Shown here: one piece after another, positions 62,888 through 64,000 of the stretch
Position numbering within the stretch: the stretch's first letter is position 1
Layout of the letters: each line of letters opens with the position of its first letter
Assembly: GCF_001428805.1 (NCBI RefSeq)
Contig: NZ_LMIS01000001.1
Location: forward strand, 3,513,908-3,577,907
Direction: 5' to 3'
DNA from: Aeromicrobium sp. Root236
GTDB taxonomy: Bacteria; Actinomycetota; Actinomycetes; Propionibacteriales; Nocardioidaceae
DNA length: 64,000 nt
Position numbers and translations under genes: made by a program
The notes under the pieces: model-generated
What the model was told of the DNA's origin: nothing
Seen by the model: only the letters and a program-made list of their open reading frames with translations
Databases searched by the model: none

Positions 62888-64000
62888 ATGCACTCGCACG
62901 GTGGCATGAAACGGCGCGCCTGGAGGTCCGCGGCGGTCGCCGCGTTGATGGCGGCGAGTGCGCTCACGGTGGTGGGTGCGGCGGCCCGCGCTGCCAGTGC
63001 GGCCGACCCGGAGCCCGACCTGACGACGTCTCGCTGCGTCGAGGGGATCGGCTCCATCAGCTCTCCGGCCAACCTCTCCTCTCCGCCCTCTGAGTCGGCG
63101 TGGGACGGGGCGGGCAACCTGTGGCTTCTGGAGACCAACTCGCTCGACCGGATGTCGCCCAGCGGAGACATCCGGCAGTTCGCCCATGCGTTCGCGTTGC
63201 AGACCACGTTGATCGGTATGGCCGCCGGCGACGACGGCAACGTCTGGGTCAGTGATGCCATGGGCAACCGCGTCGGTCGCGTGACCCCGGCCGGGAAGGT
63301 CACGTGGTTCACCGCCGGCATGAGTGCTGGCGCCTTGCCGACCAGGATGACGACCGGGCCCGATGGCAACGTGTGGTTCATCGAGGTCGGCTCGCACTCG
63401 CTCGGGAGGATCACGCCTGACGGTGTCATCACCGAGTTCCCCCTCGGCGCTACCGGCACCGCGTACGACATCACGACGGGCCCCGACGGGAACCTCTGGT
63501 TCAGCGGTACGTTCGGAGGCGCGCCTGGCATCGGCCGCATGACTCCGACCGGAGCGGTCACGACATTCCCCGCGAGCGCGGCCGCTGCCTTGTCCGCGAT
63601 CACCACGGGCCCCGATGGCAACGTCTGGTTCAGTGCGGCCACTGGCGGCACCGTCGGGCGCGTCACGCCTGCGGGTGTCGTCACCGAGTTCACCGTGCCG
63701 CCATCGGGTCTGGTGGGCGGTGCGGGCGGTCCCTCCCCGTCCATCGCGGCAGGCCCTGACGGCAATGTCTGGTTCACCGATCAAGCCGGTGGCCGGATCG
63801 GGAAGGTGACGCCGGACGGCGACATGACCTTCTACACCGATGGCCTGAGAATCGATCAGCTCGGCACCGAGCTCTCCACGCAACCGGCGGCGATCCAGGC
63901 CGGTTCTGATGGCAACCTCTGGTTCACCGACGGCGGAAGCGCATTCGCCGCGGAGCGCGGGATCAACCGGATCACCCCGAGCGGCGTCATCACGCAGCGC
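62888..64000 (+). CDS. Exported Vgb-like beta-propeller protein, 3' end missing
   Basis: Open to the window edge, 371 residues so far, ATG at 62888 with AAGGGG 6 nt before (62906 is a second start). A signal peptide (about 7-38, RRAWRSAAVAALMAASALTV) is followed by blade repeats with the phrase GPDGNVWF, repeated at least six times at about 40-45-residue spacing. This is the streptogramin lyase (Vgb/SMP-30-like) fold. Secretion and number of blades argue for a surface-binding protein rather than the cytoplasmic antibiotic lyase. It is divergent from the acylase gene. Confidence 0.85.
   Translation, partial: MHSHGGMKRRAWRSAAVAALMAASALTVVGAAARAASAADPEPDLTTSRCVEGIGSISSPANLSSPPSESAWDGAGNLWLLETNSLDRMSPSGDIRQFAHAFALQTTLIGMAAGDDGNVWVSDAMGNRVGRVTPAGKVTWFTAGMSAGALPTRMTTGPDGNVWFIEVGSHSLGRITPDGVITEFPLGATGTAYDITTGPDGNLWFSGTFGGAPGIGRMTPTGAVTTFPASAAAALSAITTGPDGNVWFSAATGGTVGRVTPAGVVTEFTVPPSGLVGGAGGPSPSIAAGPDGNVWFTDQAGGRIGKVTPDGDMTFYTDGLRIDQLGTELSTQPAAIQAGSDGNLWFTDGGSAFAAERGINRITPSGVITQR

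Noticed and set aside
59947-63777. Acylase starting about 360 codons earlier
   Set aside because: That extension runs antisense through the Vgb-like gene; the signal peptide and ribosome-binding site at 62703 set the start.

Overview
The window is about 64 kb of GC-rich chromosome from an actinobacterium. Mycothiol synthesis (mshB), a WhiB regulator, the mtrA-mtrB-lpqB operon, Rv3235- and DUF3499-type proteins, and many start codons placed directly at the expected transcript start all point there. The MctP-type symporter with a DUF3311 partner, the AldO-type oxidase and the frequent GTACG pentamer suggest Propionibacteriales, perhaps Nocardioidaceae such as Aeromicrobium or Nocardioides. The genus is an inference. 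Genes are dense, no gap exceeds about 240 bases, and I saw no tRNA, rRNA, insertion sequence, prophage or CRISPR array.

Layout. 1-9 kb: a truncated APH-family kinase, a DUF985 cupin, a DUF2071 protein, alditol oxidase, an ABC-F ATPase with a structured leader, an S9 peptidase, and the coupled run mshB / small membrane protein / flavin reductase / VanW protein. 11-22 kb: an exported dioxygenase-like lipoprotein, a GNAT enzyme, fdxA-dapC and dapD (lysine/diaminopimelate), then a cell-surface block with a lytic-transglycosylase-like protein, three LCP ligases and a Wzt/Wzm-type ABC exporter.

22-46 kb is a conserved actinobacterial core that matches, in rearranged form, the M. tuberculosis Rv3240-Rv3268 region: TIGR03089, a decayed CofD/FbiA homologue, whiB, a giant membrane glycosyltransferase, DUF5719, a metallopeptidase-family protein, DUF3499, manB, a Trm112-like protein, a CDF transporter, MctP/DUF3311, sahH, mtrAB-lpqB, comF-like, hpf, an orphan response regulator, a YcaQ-like protein and secA.

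46-52 kb holds Rv3235-family and LysM proteins, a leaderless orphan gene, a small HTH protein, a SAF protein coupled to a MinD-like protein with an altered P-loop, a WS/DGAT-like acyltransferase with an altered active site, DUF2505 and PspA. 52.9-58.8 kb is a self-contained module. A PhoP-like two-component system lies next to an ArnT/YkcB-type glycosyltransferase and a GT2-GtrA fusion, with a divergent Gly/Met-rich membrane peptide. Direct repeats of PhoP-box type sit in both promoter regions, so I read it as a regulated surface-glycosylation system. The window ends with a TetR regulator, a lipoprotein, a secreted penicillin-acylase-family enzyme and a divergent exported Vgb-like beta-propeller protein that runs off the edge.
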